In this document: positions 16,194 through 26,048 of the stretch, piece after piece
How the letters are laid out: the number at the start of each line of letters is the position of its first letter
Position numbering within the stretch: position 1 is the first letter of the stretch
From: an uncultured Limosilactobacillus sp.
GTDB lineage: Bacteria > Bacillota > Bacilli > Lactobacillales > Lactobacillaceae
DNA: 64,000 nucleotides
Reading direction: 5' to 3'
Assembly: GCF_934202705.1 (NCBI RefSeq)
Contig: NZ_CAKPYE010000001.1
Location: 186,001 to 250,000, forward strand
Notes under the pieces: generated by a model
What the model was told of the DNA's origin: nothing
The model's input: only the letters and a program-made list of their open reading frames with translations
The model's database searches: none
Translations under genes and position numbers: made by a program

Positions 16194-17576
16194 TTAATAA
16201 ACAATTACCGGTTCATGGACCACAATTGCATGATATGCAGGGCCTGCATCACTGGGGTGCATATTCACACATCCATTCGAGCCATCGCTTAAATAAGCCG
16301 ATTTAGACCAATTAGAGCGCCATCCTGCATCATGGAAGCCCACTCCACCATCAGTAAACGCTGACCAATATGAAACTGGCTGAGTATACGACTTACCACT
16401 GTCACCAGTTCCACGAAGAACTGATGGACTTTGTTGGTACATTATGTACCAAACACCCTTCGGGGTTGCGTCGCCGCTACTCTGTTTTCCAGTAACCACG
16501 TCTGCACTAAAGACTTCTTTGCCATCTTTATAAAACCATGCATGTTGATCAGCAATTGAAACTTCAGCATACGTATTCCCTAGGCCATGATTCTTAGTAA
16601 CACCATATCCTAGGCCGCCAGTGTAGTAACCTTTACCAAAGATATCGGTTTTCGCATTAACTGACTTTTTACCGTCAATCAAAGCTTTGCCTAAAGTTTT
16701 ACCAGCTTTTGTTTCACTAATCTTCCAACCGTAGCTACCACCCTTGGCTGATTCAATAACTTTGCCAGAATGAGTTTTAAATTTAAAGGATTTACCAAGT
16801 GTTGCCTTTTCACGATTAATCTTCTTCACCGTCGGTTTCAGTGCCGCTGTATCAAAAGTGTACTTACCGTCTTCATAAGTGACCTTGGTTAAAATATCCT
16901 TACTCGTCAACTTGTAGGTTTTCTTTTCAACCTGGTAGTTAACGGACCGATGATTCAGTTTTTGTAGCTTATTCTTTTGCTTTTGAATTTCTCCACTGCT
17001 AGTTCCCAATGGTTGCGTATAAAGCTTTGGTAAACGAACAGCTGGATCATAAGCATTGCGATCAAAACGCTTCATTAGCCGCTTCACATCATACTGATTA
17101 CCTTTTTGCGGTTTAGTGGTCGTAACTTGACCATTTTGCCAGACCACTTTAGCGTTCACTGGTGCTTGACGGCTTTCATTCAACACCTTGATTTTCTGTG
17201 AAACACGCTGTTTCATTTCTTTGACACTTGAAGCATCTGCGTTATGAGGAACAATTTTTAAATTGTGCTCTTTACTACTTGGAAACAGTGTAAATTGTTT
17301 CTTAATCGCAGTTTTAAACTTTCCTTGATCGGCCTTCGTAAAGCCAGCATCAGACTGACCTCCTTGATATATCAGTTGACCGTCCAAATAGACTCGGTTG
17401 GTTAGTTTAGTCTTTGCCACCTTATCATATGCTTGCTGCCGTGTTAGTCCACCAACATGAATCCCATTAATCTTTGTATTCTTATTAAAATGAGTACTTT
17501 GGTGCCAATACGAGCCCCCAATAATTATGACTAATGCCGCCACGATTCCAGAAGCAACCTTGCCTTTTGTATTCAT
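16194..17576 (-). CDS. L,D-transpeptidase (YkuD domain)
   Basis: Wall-modifying enzyme that cross-links peptidoglycan (3-3 links) or attaches substrates through a catalytic Cys. 460 aa: an N-terminal transmembrane anchor (about 7-26), a PG-binding-4/VanW-type domain with a repeated IxV(G)GLTRQQAYDK element (about 38-270), and a C-terminal YkuD domain with the conserved His in VGFHDAGWR and the SNGCVNM catalytic motif. Start ATG at 17576. A WalR-type box lies 29 bp upstream, suggesting control by the WalRK cell-wall two-component system. Full length. Confidence 0.93.
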   Translation of the reverse strand: MNTKGKVASGIVAALVIIIGGSYWHQSTHFNKNTKINGIHVGGLTRQQAYDKVAKTKLTNRVYLDGQLIYQGGQSDAGFTKADQGKFKTAIKKQFTLFPSSKEHNLKIVPHNADASSVKEMKQRVSQKIKVLNESRQAPVNAKVVWQNGQVTTTKPQKGNQYDVKRLMKRFDRNAYDPAVRLPKLYTQPLGTSSGEIQKQKNKLQKLNHRSVNYQVEKKTYKLTSKDILTKVTYEDGKYTFDTAALKPTVKKINREKATLGKSFKFKTHSGKVIESAKGGSYGWKISETKAGKTLGKALIDGKKSVNAKTDIFGKGYYTGGLGYGVTKNHGLGNTYAEVSIADQHAWFYKDGKEVFSADVVTGKQSSGDATPKGVWYIMYQQSPSVLRGTGDSGKSYTQPVSYWSAFTDGGVGFHDAGWRSNWSKSAYLSDGSNGCVNMHPSDAGPAYHAIVVHEPVIVY

Positions 17577-17604
17577 CTAAAATATCTCCCAATATCTAAT
17601 TTTT

Positions 17605-17621
17605 ATTACAATTATGTAACA
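17605..17621 (-). promoter_or_regulatory. WalR (YycF) box
   Basis: The minus strand reads TGTTACATAATTGTAAT, an exact match to the WalR consensus TGTWAH-N5-TGTWAH, 29 bp upstream of the L,D-transpeptidase start. Confidence 0.7.
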
Positions 17622-17685
17622 ATAAACACCAATAATCATAACACTAAATACTTTTAATGAAAATCGAAAAATTGGATCAAATCAC

Positions 17686-17726
17686 AAAAACCCATTAACT
17701 GTTAATCAATTCAGTTAATGGGCTTT
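17686..17726 (-). terminator. Terminator after pepV-usp
   Basis: Minus strand: CCCATTAACTG and CAGTTAATGGG arms, 15-base loop, then TTTTTG. Confidence 0.85.
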
Positions 17727-17744
17727 AGTTAACTTTAGATGATT

Positions 17745-18239
17745 TTAGATTTCTGGATAAGTAACATCTTCAACCTTGACTGGTTCGTTGTTTTCATCCG
17801 TCTTGACCACAGTAACATCACACGGTGCATGCCGAATAACATATGCGGCAGTTGAACCAACAATAATCCGACCAATCACATTTAAACCTGTTGCACCAAC
17901 TACGATCATGTCGACATCGTGCTTCTTTGGGTATTGATCAGTAATTGCAATTTTCGCATTTCCCACCATGACTGAAGAATCCACATCCGTCAAGCCTGCT
18001 TGCTTGGTCTCTTCAACTAATTTCTGCAAAGTCTTCTTCATTCGTTCAACCGCTGCATCGTACATATCACGGTCAATAATTCCATATCCTGCTGCGGTTG
18101 GGTAATGTTCACCATTGACAACACTCAACAGGTGTAAATGTGCATCATTCCGTTTTGACAAATCAATTGCTTTATGAAAAGCCATCATTGATTGCTTGGA
18201 ACCGTCAATTCCAACTAAAATGTTTTTGTAATTTGCCAT
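17745..18239 (-). CDS. Universal stress protein, UspA family
   Basis: 164-aa cytoplasmic nucleotide-binding protein. It begins YKNILVGIDGSKQSM and has the ATP-binding signature G-x2-G-x9-G-S (GATGLNVIGRIIVGSTA, about 127-143), so it is probably an ATP-binding Usp. The ATG ending at 18239 is preferred over an in-frame GTG three codons earlier, because that GTG overlaps the AGGAG ribosome site. It is 15 bp downstream of pepV and the two share a terminator, so they form an operon. The role in stress is inferred from the family. Confidence 0.93.
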   Translation of the reverse strand: MANYKNILVGIDGSKQSMMAFHKAIDLSKRNDAHLHLLSVVNGEHYPTAAGYGIIDRDMYDAAVERMKKTLQKLVEETKQAGLTDVDSSVMVGNAKIAITDQYPKKHDVDMIVVGATGLNVIGRIIVGSTAAYVIRHAPCDVTVVKTDENNEPVKVEDVTYPEI

Positions 18240-18254
18240 TATCTTCACTCCTTC

Positions 18255-19655
18255 TTAATCAGCTACTAAATCATGAATGGCCTGCATATAAATTGCCATC
18301 GACTTAATTAGGTCGTCAACTGGTTGATATTCATTTGCCTGATGCATTGTATTTGGTGTATCGGGCATTAAAGCACCAAATGCGACCCCATTCTTAATTA
18401 GTTGACCATAGGTCCGACCACCAATACATTCTGGTTTGGCATTTTGGTCCCCCGTCACATCAATATATGACTTCATTAATGTTTTAACCAATGGGTCTTC
18501 TGGATCAACAAAGTGTGGCGCATGGAATGAATCATAGTGAGCATCAATGGAGAATTCGGCAGCCACTGGTTTAACCTTCGCTAAAATGTCATCGGGCGTA
18601 ATTCCCTTTGGGAAGCGGAAGTTCATATCAAGATGGCCGCCCTTTTGACCGTCAAAGTTCATAATCCCAGCATTCATCGTTAGATCACCCATTACTGGAT
18701 CATTAAATGAACCTTCAAAGCCAGCCATCCGATCATCTAGATGCAAGTAGTCAGCAACATAGTCAACAAAGTGCCGTGCATTACCACCAAGATTCAACGT
18801 CTGTAAGAATTTTGCCAGATAGGTACCCGCGTTAACCCCTTTTTCTGGTTCCATGCCGTGGGCAGCTTTACCAATCATTTCAAGACGTAAGCCGTCTGCT
18901 TCCTTTTTGGCATCCCCGGTTACCGGATTATTCTTTACGAAATCATGATATTGTTCAATAACCGTATCAGGATTGGTAACTTCCAAAATTGCTTCCGCTT
19001 CACGGGGTACCATGTTAAACCGCAATCCGGACTTAAATGATTTTAGAACATCATTACCTTCGTTACCGCCAGCAATCTCTAACTGAATCGAGAACATGCC
19101 CTTTTCACCATTGTAGACTGGAAATTCAGCATCTGGTGAAAAGCCCAGATCAGGCATTGGTTCTGTTGCAAAGTACTTCGTCATCCCGGTCCAATCATTT
19201 TCTTCATCGGTCCCCGCAACAAACCGGACTTTCTTGTGGAACTTAATTCCCATGTCCTTTAAAGTTTTTAATGCATAGTAAGCTGCTAAGCCTGGTCCCT
19301 TATCATCTGAGGCGCCACGACCAATAAAGTTGCCATCCTTAATGATCGGATTAAATGGATCGCTGTCCCAGCCATTACCTGCTGGCATTACATCCAGGTG
19401 GGCTAAGATGGCGATTGTTTCATCACCTTCACCCCATTCGGCATAGCCAACCACATTATCAATATTTTTCGTCCGAAACCCATCCTTTTGAGTCATTTCA
19501 AGGAAGGTATGCAAAGCTTTGGTTGGTCCAGGACCCAGCGGTGCATCTTTAGTTGCTTGCGAATCATCACGAACACTTGGAATTTTAACCAACGTCGTCA
19601 AATCAGTTAAATAGTCGTCTTTTTGTGCGTTTGCTTTTGCCATCCAATCAGTCAT
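18255..19655 (-). CDS. pepV: Dipeptidase PepV
   Basis: M20-family di-zinc dipeptidase that splits dipeptides taken up or made in proteolysis. 466 aa with the metal ligands visible: AHLDVMPAG (His, Asp), GRGASDDKGP (bridging Asp), GTDEENDW (Glu pair), and MHQANEY near the C-terminus; a lid/dimerisation-like insertion lies at about 185-320. GGAGG precedes the ATG. First gene of the pepV-usp operon, an arrangement common in lactobacilli. Confidence 0.97.
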   Translation of the reverse strand: MTDWMAKANAQKDDYLTDLTTLVKIPSVRDDSQATKDAPLGPGPTKALHTFLEMTQKDGFRTKNIDNVVGYAEWGEGDETIAILAHLDVMPAGNGWDSDPFNPIIKDGNFIGRGASDDKGPGLAAYYALKTLKDMGIKFHKKVRFVAGTDEENDWTGMTKYFATEPMPDLGFSPDAEFPVYNGEKGMFSIQLEIAGGNEGNDVLKSFKSGLRFNMVPREAEAILEVTNPDTVIEQYHDFVKNNPVTGDAKKEADGLRLEMIGKAAHGMEPEKGVNAGTYLAKFLQTLNLGGNARHFVDYVADYLHLDDRMAGFEGSFNDPVMGDLTMNAGIMNFDGQKGGHLDMNFRFPKGITPDDILAKVKPVAAEFSIDAHYDSFHAPHFVDPEDPLVKTLMKSYIDVTGDQNAKPECIGGRTYGQLIKNGVAFGALMPDTPNTMHQANEYQPVDDLIKSMAIYMQAIHDLVAD

Positions 19656-19756
19656 GATCCTGCCTCCTATTATTCTTTCTACAATGATTATGATAACATA
19701 GGTTTGTAGTTGATTAAATCGTTTTCATTCACTAACTCGAGGAAGTGTCAATTTAT

Positions 19757-20617
19757 ATGCAAAAATTAGATAGTTCAATTTTAAGTGATGTGATTAAACC
19801 GCGCCCTCAAGAAAGTTTTAAGGGAACTTTCGGTAAAATTTTATTAATTGGCGGTAATCATCAATTTGGTGGTGCCATTATCATGGCCACTGCAGCGAGT
19901 GTCTATTGTGGTACTGGTCTCGTAACGGTCGCCACTGACCCGATCAACGCGTCACCGATTCATTCACAATTACCCGAAGCCATGGTTATCGACTTTCGTG
20001 ATGCTCACGCGATCGCCAATTTGATTAGTCAGGTGAACACAGTTGTCATCGGTCCAGGGCTTGGTGAGGAGGCTGAAAGCAAAGCCATTCTCGAAAAGGT
20101 TTTCGCGCTCACTCGCGATGAACAAACGGTTGTCATTGACGGTTCAGCGATTACCTTGATGGCCCGTGACCAAATTTCCCAGCCGAAGGGGCACCTTATC
20201 TATACTCCTCACCAAATGGAGTGGCAGCGTTTGTCCGGAATTAAAATTGCCGACCAAACTAGCGACGCTAATCAAAAAGCCCGCGATGAACTCAAAGCCA
20301 CGGTAATTCTTAAAAAACATCATACAGAGATTTATACTGCCCGTGAAATTTACCAACTGCCGATTGGTTCTGCTGCTCAGGCTATTGGTGGCATGGGCGA
20401 CACCCTTGCCGGAATGGTTGGTGGCTTTACTGCCCAATTTAGAAATGACATTACCAAAGCTGCTTTAGCTGCTACCTATGCCCATAGTGCTATTGCTGAT
20501 GAGCTTGCTGAACAGCAATACATTGTTTTACCGCACCAAATTAGTCAGGCATTGCCCACGTTTATGAAAAAAGTTTCATTAAGTGAATCCAACCGCACCA
20601 TTGGTTTTCATAACTAA
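19757..20617 (+). CDS. nnrD: ADP-dependent NAD(P)H-hydrate dehydratase
   Basis: Repairs hydrated NAD(P)H by ADP-dependent dehydration. 286 aa of the ribokinase-like YjeF C-terminal (carbohydrate kinase-related) fold: GKILLIGGNHQFGGAI near the start, VVIGPGLGE, VIDGSAI, and the signature GGMGDTLAGMVGG (about 215-227). The N-terminal epimerase domain found in some fusions is absent. Start at ATG 19757; an upstream in-frame GTG overlaps the GAGGAAG ribosome site. Followed by a HAD phosphatase gene 10 bp later in an operon, divergent from pepV. Confidence 0.93.
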   Translation: MQKLDSSILSDVIKPRPQESFKGTFGKILLIGGNHQFGGAIIMATAASVYCGTGLVTVATDPINASPIHSQLPEAMVIDFRDAHAIANLISQVNTVVIGPGLGEEAESKAILEKVFALTRDEQTVVIDGSAITLMARDQISQPKGHLIYTPHQMEWQRLSGIKIADQTSDANQKARDELKATVILKKHHTEIYTAREIYQLPIGSAAQAIGGMGDTLAGMVGGFTAQFRNDITKAALAATYAHSAIADELAEQQYIVLPHQISQALPTFMKKVSLSESNRTIGFHN

Positions 20618-20627
20618 GGAGAAATTG

Positions 20628-21437
20628 ATGAATCCACAATCTTATCAAGTCGTTGCCTTCGACATGGATGGTACTTTTCTCAACGACAATAAACAATATA
20701 ACCATCCGCTTTTTAAACATATTTTACAAACCTTTCAAGCTCAAAAACGACATCTAGTGGTTGCCTCTGGAGACCCGCTTGAATGTCTCCGCCGCTTTTT
20801 CCCCGATGAACAGGATCAATTAACGATCATTGCGGAAAATGGCGCACAGATTTTTGCTAATGGTCAAGAGATATTAACGAAAACCCTTGATCCAGCGCTG
20901 GCTCATAAAGTAATCAACTATCTAGTTCATACTATGCAAATTGAGCCCGTCATTTCGGGACATTTGCAAGGCTATTTTCCTAAAAATGCTTCCCAATCAA
21001 CGATTGATCATCTCGCTTTCTATTATCCAAACTACCAATTAGTAGATAATTTCAATCAATTACCCAATGATCAGTTCTTTCAAATCTCATTTTTAGTTGA
21101 TGATGATCAAATTGAAGCCGCAGTTCAGGAATTGACAAGCCAATTCGGTAACCAACTGGTTATTACCCCAAGCGGGAATGGGTCAATGGATTTAACCATT
21201 CCTGGCATTAACAAGGGGTGGGCTCTTAAACAGCTCTTAGATCGTTGGCACCTATCTTCAAACGAACTCGCTGCGTTTGGCGACGGTGGTAATGATGTTT
21301 CAATGCTCAAACTAGCCGCGCGCAGTTTTGCCATGCCTAACGGCGGTCAAGCTGTCCACGCTGTCGCTACCACAGAAGCGGTTGCTGATAATAACCACGA
21401 TGGTGTTTTGCAAACAATTCAACAATATCTCCTTTAA
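20628..21437 (+). CDS. Cof-type HAD family phosphatase
   Basis: 269-aa HAD phosphatase of the Cof/IIB subclass. Motif I is VVAFDMDGTFLNDN (nucleophile Asp near residue 10), motif II VVASGD, motif III Lys in GINKGWALK and motif IV AAFGDGGNDVSML. A C2-type cap lies between motifs II and III. AAGGAG precedes the ATG at 20628, directly after nnrD. Substrates of such enzymes are sugar phosphates or FMN-type molecules; the exact one cannot be read. Confidence 0.93.
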   Translation: MNPQSYQVVAFDMDGTFLNDNKQYNHPLFKHILQTFQAQKRHLVVASGDPLECLRRFFPDEQDQLTIIAENGAQIFANGQEILTKTLDPALAHKVINYLVHTMQIEPVISGHLQGYFPKNASQSTIDHLAFYYPNYQLVDNFNQLPNDQFFQISFLVDDDQIEAAVQELTSQFGNQLVITPSGNGSMDLTIPGINKGWALKQLLDRWHLSSNELAAFGDGGNDVSMLKLAARSFAMPNGGQAVHAVATTEAVADNNHDGVLQTIQQYLL

Positions 21438-21445
21438 ACAATGAA

Positions 21446-21503
21446 AATAAGGCTCCAGTAGCAGGATGAACATGATGTTCCCCTCCAACCGGAGCCTTAT
21501 TAA
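21446..21503. terminator. Bidirectional terminator
   Basis: AATAAGGCTCC and GGAGCCTTATT arms with a 36-base interior that itself pairs weakly. It separates the convergent HAD and flippase genes. Confidence 0.85.
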
Positions 21504-21511
21504 TATTAAAA

Positions 21512-23164
21512 TTATTTAATATGTAAACGATCCCGTAAAGATTCCATCCTGGAACCTAGCAAATTATCCGCCAATCGATAACGCAGCGCAAGGTAGATAA
21601 AGACTACTACCCCCACCAAAACACCAGGGATTAGTGAGAAGAAAGCGGTATATCGACCATATGGACTAACCACTAAGTCAATTAAAAACATTACTGCTTT
21701 CACGCCAACAAACATTATTAGCGAAAAACCGAGAATTTGATTGGTTGATTTCGCCATATCATTAAAATGTAACCCAAATTCCATATTAAATGAATGCAGA
21801 ATCAAGTAGTTGACGACCATCATTGCGAGACCAGTGGCTAATAATGGGCCAAGACCACGAACCAGCATCATGCATGGTAATTGAAGAACAAATTTCACGA
21901 TGACCCCAATCCCTAGATAACTCATCATTCGCTTATTTTCTGAAATGCCTTGCATCATGGCTGCCGCAACCGAATACATCCCCATTGGAATCGACATGAA
22001 GGCCGCAAATTCTAATACAGTCACTCCGGCAGCATCATACCGATAAAAGACGGTATAAATTTGCTGGGCAACAGCGGCCATTCCCATGGAAGCAGGAATC
22101 ATCACAAAATAAAATAATGTTAATGCATTTTCGATCTGTTTACGGATGCTTTCAGTATCATTTTGAGCACGAGCTTCTGAAAGCAGCGGAATCGCAGTGG
22201 CCGCCATCCCGGTCGCAAACGAAATTATAATCATGTACAACTTATTCGCGTTAAACGAAAAGAGTGCGTAGACCGCATTGATTTGATAATTGGTGTAGTG
22301 ACCAAGCAACCGCATCAGTGGTGGAAAAGTATACTGATCAATTAACTGGAAAATAATAATTCCAGACTCAATCACAATAAATGGAATGGACTGGTAAATA
22401 ATCTTAAAAATCAGTTCCATTGTCGAGACTTGTGTGTTTCGCTGGCCATTTCTGACTAACGCATTCATCTCATGAAGATGTTTCAAATATGATAACGCTA
22501 AGACCGCGATGGCGCCTAATGCACCAATAAAGGCCGCAAACGTGGATTGAGTGACCGCAAAAACCCAGTTACCACGTTGAATTTTCATGACTAAAAACGT
22601 TGCTGCTAAAATATAGGCCACGCGGAAGACTTGTTCCACAAACTGCGACATGGCAGACGGTGCCATCCAGTTATATCCTTGCAAGAAGCCTCGTGTAATG
22701 CTCATCGGCGGAATGACCAATACCGCCCAGGCTAATGACCGGATGACCGGGACCACGTTCGGATCACCAGCAGCTAGTGGCCCAGCAGCTAAAAACATCA
22801 CAATTGAGCAGACAATCCCCATTGCAATTGAAACATACATTCCAGAATGATAAAGCCGGCGACTCACTCCATATTGATCCAGTCCGTTATAATGAGCCAC
22901 CAATTTGGAAATAGCTGATGGAATTCCCGCCGTTGCTACGGTTAAGAACATGCTATAAATGTTATACCCCTTAGCAAACAATGCGTTCGCTTGGGTACTA
23001 TAGGCGCCCATCCACGTTACCCATGGAATCACGTACAATGCACCAAGTAGTCGGGAAGTAATACTCCCCGCCGTCATCCAAGCTGATCCCGTCACCATCT
23101 TGGCTTGGGCATCTTGAGAATTCATTGCAGCTTGATGATCAGTTGTACTTTCTCCTGATCTCAT
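21512..23164 (-). CDS. MOP-family lipid/polysaccharide flippase (YtgP/MurJ-like)
   Basis: 550 aa, about 14 transmembrane helices, of the polysaccharide-export branch of the MOP superfamily (YtgP/SpoVB group). Bacillus YtgP is one of its MurJ lipid II flippases, so this is a good candidate for lipid II flipping, but the family also has O-antigen-type flippases. Motifs seen: GSAWMTAGSITSRLLGALYV at the N-terminus, NALFAKGYNIYSMFL, GIPSAISKLVAHYN. The 30-residue hydrophilic N-terminus before the first helix is normal for this group. Confidence 0.9.
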   Translation of the reverse strand: MRSGESTTDHQAAMNSQDAQAKMVTGSAWMTAGSITSRLLGALYVIPWVTWMGAYSTQANALFAKGYNIYSMFLTVATAGIPSAISKLVAHYNGLDQYGVSRRLYHSGMYVSIAMGIVCSIVMFLAAGPLAAGDPNVVPVIRSLAWAVLVIPPMSITRGFLQGYNWMAPSAMSQFVEQVFRVAYILAATFLVMKIQRGNWVFAVTQSTFAAFIGALGAIAVLALSYLKHLHEMNALVRNGQRNTQVSTMELIFKIIYQSIPFIVIESGIIIFQLIDQYTFPPLMRLLGHYTNYQINAVYALFSFNANKLYMIIISFATGMAATAIPLLSEARAQNDTESIRKQIENALTLFYFVMIPASMGMAAVAQQIYTVFYRYDAAGVTVLEFAAFMSIPMGMYSVAAAMMQGISENKRMMSYLGIGVIVKFVLQLPCMMLVRGLGPLLATGLAMMVVNYLILHSFNMEFGLHFNDMAKSTNQILGFSLIMFVGVKAVMFLIDLVVSPYGRYTAFFSLIPGVLVGVVVFIYLALRYRLADNLLGSRMESLRDRLHIK

Positions 23165-23247
23165 ATTTTCACCCGTTTCATTATTTTTTAAACAATCTTT
23201 ATCATTCTAGCTTGATTTAGCAGGTTAAGCAATCAAATTATTAATTC

Positions 23248-23523
23248 TTAATATTCGTCTAAATCTGTTGTAATGGCTTGAACACGGACCCCATCAGTTT
23301 GAAATTGAGCAACAACCTCTTCCAAGTCTGTTGGCTTTGGAACTTCTTCATGGTGACTTTCTAAATCAATCACCGTTAAGGCCAGGCCGATTTCCGCACG
23401 CATTAGCGCGTTCCATTTATTCTCGTCTAAAACGTCAGCTGCTGGCAAATCCGGAAAATGAACCTTGGTTTTCCCTTCCACCTCACTGATCACGGCCGGA
23501 TATGAAACAATATGATAATCCAT
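23248..23523 (-). CDS. HicB-like protein (antitoxin family), orphan
   Basis: 91 aa with the HicB-type N-terminal fold: YHIVSYPAVISEVEGKTKVHFPDLP, then an acidic helix region (NALMRAEIGLALTVIDLESH). A typical HicB has a DNA-binding C-terminus and a HicA toxin gene next to it; here there is neither a recognisable HicA nor an obvious helix-turn-helix. It lies between leuS and the flippase on the same strand and is probably a domesticated HicB-fold protein. Confidence 0.8.
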   Translation of the reverse strand: MDYHIVSYPAVISEVEGKTKVHFPDLPAADVLDENKWNALMRAEIGLALTVIDLESHHEEVPKPTDLEEVVAQFQTDGVRVQAITTDLDEY

Positions 23524-23545
23524 CTGATCCTCCTATTTTGATCAT

Positions 23546-23581
23546 GAAAAAGGCTCCTGAAACCCGCCGTCTCAAAAGCCC
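23546..23581 (-). terminator. Terminator after leuS
   Basis: Minus strand: GGCTTTTGA pairs with TCAGGAGCC (two G-T pairs), followed by TTTTTC. Confidence 0.75.
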
Positions 23582-23589
23582 TTTACTAA

Positions 23590-26010
23590 TTACTTTGCCA
23601 CGATATTAACAATCTTATTCGGTACAACAATGACTTTCTTAATGTCCTTGCCTTCAATAAATTTTTGAACATTCTCATCCGCTAGTGCAGCCTTTTCTAC
23701 GCTGTCCTTAGCAGTGTCCTTGGCCATCTTTAATTTTGCCCGAACTTTACCATTAACTTGAACAATCATCTCAACTTCGTCTTCAACGATCTTATTTGGA
23801 TCATAGGTTGGCCACGGTTGATAAGTAATGGTGTCGCTTTCGTTAAACTGACTCCACAATTCTTCTGCCATGTGTGGCATGATTGGAGCAATCATCTTGA
23901 TAAAACCTTTGATATATTCAACAGGCAAATCATCAACCTTGTATGCTTCATTTACAAAGACCATCAATTGTGAGATTGCAGTATTAAAGTGCATCCGTTC
24001 GTAATCTTCAGTTACTTTCTTGACGGTTTGGTTGTAGACTTTATCGAGTTTGCCATCATTAATCGTTGAAATACGGTCACGAAGGTGATTATTATCATCC
24101 ATAATTAAACGCCAAACCCGATGAATCCACTTATTGGCTCCATGCAAGCCCTTTGGATCCCACGGAACGGATTCAGTTAACGGTCCCATAAACATTTCAT
24201 AGAGACGAAGCGTGTCAGCACCGTATTGGTCAACGATTTCATCTGGATTGACCACGTTACCTTTAGACTTCGACATCTTTTCATGATTACTGCCGAGAAT
24301 CATTCCTTGGTTGACTAATTTCATAAATGGTTCTGGAGTTGGCACTACTCCAAGGTCGTAAAGGAATTTGTGCCAGAACCGTGCGTAAAGCAAGTGCAGA
24401 ACCGCATGTTCAGCGCCACCGACATAAAGATCAACCGGTGACCAATAATCCAATGCTTCCTTGGAAGCTAACGCTTGATCATTATGCGGATCCGTATAAC
24501 GGAGCCAGTACCATGATGAACCAGCCCATTGTGGCATCGTGTTAGTTTCACGAAGCCCATGACGACCATTTTCATCATAAACATTGACCCAGTCATCAAT
24601 CTTTGCCAACGGCGATTCACCAGTTCCGGACGGTTCAATATTGTCAGTATCGGGTAGCTCCAATGGTAATTCATCTTCTGGAACTAATGACGTAGTACCA
24701 TCATCCCAGTGAATCACTGGAATCGGTTCTCCCCAGTATCGTTGACGGCTAAAGATCCAGTCACGCAGCTTATAGTTAACCTTCTTTTGACCAGCATGAT
24801 GATCAGTTAGCCATTCAATCATCTTTTTCTTGGCTTCTTCAATGTTTAAACCATTTAAGAATTCGGAATTAATATGCTGACCATCGCCCGTGTAAGCAGC
24901 TTTTGCAAGGTTTCCCCCTTCAATCACTTCTTTAACTGGTAAGTTGAACTTGTGTGCAAATTCATAATCTCGGTCATCATGTGCCGGAACAGCCATCACC
25001 GCTCCCGTCCCATATGAAGCCAGTACATAATCAGAAATCCAGATTGGCAGTTTCTCGCCATTGACTGGATTAATTGCGTAAGCCCCAGTAAAGACCCCGG
25101 TTTTTTCTTTACTAAGGTCCGTCCGTTCTAGATCTGAACGCCGTGATGCTTCCGCTTGGTATTCTTTAACTGCTGCTTGTTGGTCCGCGGTAGTAATTTG
25201 ATCTACTAATTGATGTTCTGGTGCCAAGACAACATAAGAAGCGCCAAATAAGGTGTCACAACGGGTCGTAAATACTTCAATCTTCTGATCAGCATGATTA
25301 GCCACATCAAAGAAAACTGCTGCTCCTTCCGAACGACCAATCCAGTTTCGTTGCATTTCCTTAACGCTTTCTGGCCAATCAACGAGGTCTAAGTCATCAA
25401 TTAAACGGTCTGCGTAAGCCGTAATTTTCAAAACCCACTGCTTCATTGGCTTCCGATAGACTGGGTAACCGCCACGTTTAGTTTTCCCGTCTTCCACTTC
25501 TTCATTGGCCACGACAGTTCCACCCATGAAATCAGGCGCCCAATTAACCATGATTTCGTCTTCATAGGCTAAACCTTTTTTATATAGTTGTTCGAAGATC
25601 CATTGTGTCCACTTGTAATACTTTGGATCAGTGGTATTAACTTCACGATCCCAATCATATGAAAAACCAAGTGACTTAATTTGATCACGGAAGTGGTCAA
25701 TATTCTTGTTAGTGAAGCCTTTAGGATTGTGCCCTGTCTTTAGAGCATATTGTTCTGCTGGCAAGCCAAATGCGTCGAACCCCATTGGGTGTAAGACATT
25801 AAATCCTTGCATTCGTTTCATCCGTGACATTACATCAGTCGCCGTGTAACCTTCTGGATGACCAACATGCAGTCCTTGACCGGATGGGTACGGGAACATA
25901 TCAAGTGCGTAATATTTCTTTTTATTTTTGTCCATTGTGGACTTGAACGTTTCGTGTTGTTGCCAATAACGTTGCCATTTCTTTTCAATGGCAGAATGAT
26001 CATATCCCAT
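23590..26010 (-). CDS. leuS: Leucyl-tRNA synthetase
   Basis: Class I synthetase, 806 aa. HIGH motif in PYPSGQGLHVGHPEGYTA (about 40-57), CP1 editing domain about 220-415 (including the T-rich and GTGAVMAVPAHDDRDYEF parts), KMSKS in EKMSKSKGNVVNP near residue 575, anticodon-binding and C-terminal domains after that. AAAGGAG precedes the ATG. A Leu T-box leader lies upstream. Full length and intact. Confidence 0.97.
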   Translation of the reverse strand: MGYDHSAIEKKWQRYWQQHETFKSTMDKNKKKYYALDMFPYPSGQGLHVGHPEGYTATDVMSRMKRMQGFNVLHPMGFDAFGLPAEQYALKTGHNPKGFTNKNIDHFRDQIKSLGFSYDWDREVNTTDPKYYKWTQWIFEQLYKKGLAYEDEIMVNWAPDFMGGTVVANEEVEDGKTKRGGYPVYRKPMKQWVLKITAYADRLIDDLDLVDWPESVKEMQRNWIGRSEGAAVFFDVANHADQKIEVFTTRCDTLFGASYVVLAPEHQLVDQITTADQQAAVKEYQAEASRRSDLERTDLSKEKTGVFTGAYAINPVNGEKLPIWISDYVLASYGTGAVMAVPAHDDRDYEFAHKFNLPVKEVIEGGNLAKAAYTGDGQHINSEFLNGLNIEEAKKKMIEWLTDHHAGQKKVNYKLRDWIFSRQRYWGEPIPVIHWDDGTTSLVPEDELPLELPDTDNIEPSGTGESPLAKIDDWVNVYDENGRHGLRETNTMPQWAGSSWYWLRYTDPHNDQALASKEALDYWSPVDLYVGGAEHAVLHLLYARFWHKFLYDLGVVPTPEPFMKLVNQGMILGSNHEKMSKSKGNVVNPDEIVDQYGADTLRLYEMFMGPLTESVPWDPKGLHGANKWIHRVWRLIMDDNNHLRDRISTINDGKLDKVYNQTVKKVTEDYERMHFNTAISQLMVFVNEAYKVDDLPVEYIKGFIKMIAPIMPHMAEELWSQFNESDTITYQPWPTYDPNKIVEDEVEMIVQVNGKVRAKLKMAKDTAKDSVEKAALADENVQKFIEGKDIKKVIVVPNKIVNIVAK

Positions 26011-26048
26011 ATTGTCGTACTCCTTTAATTGTATAGTTTCCTAATCAC

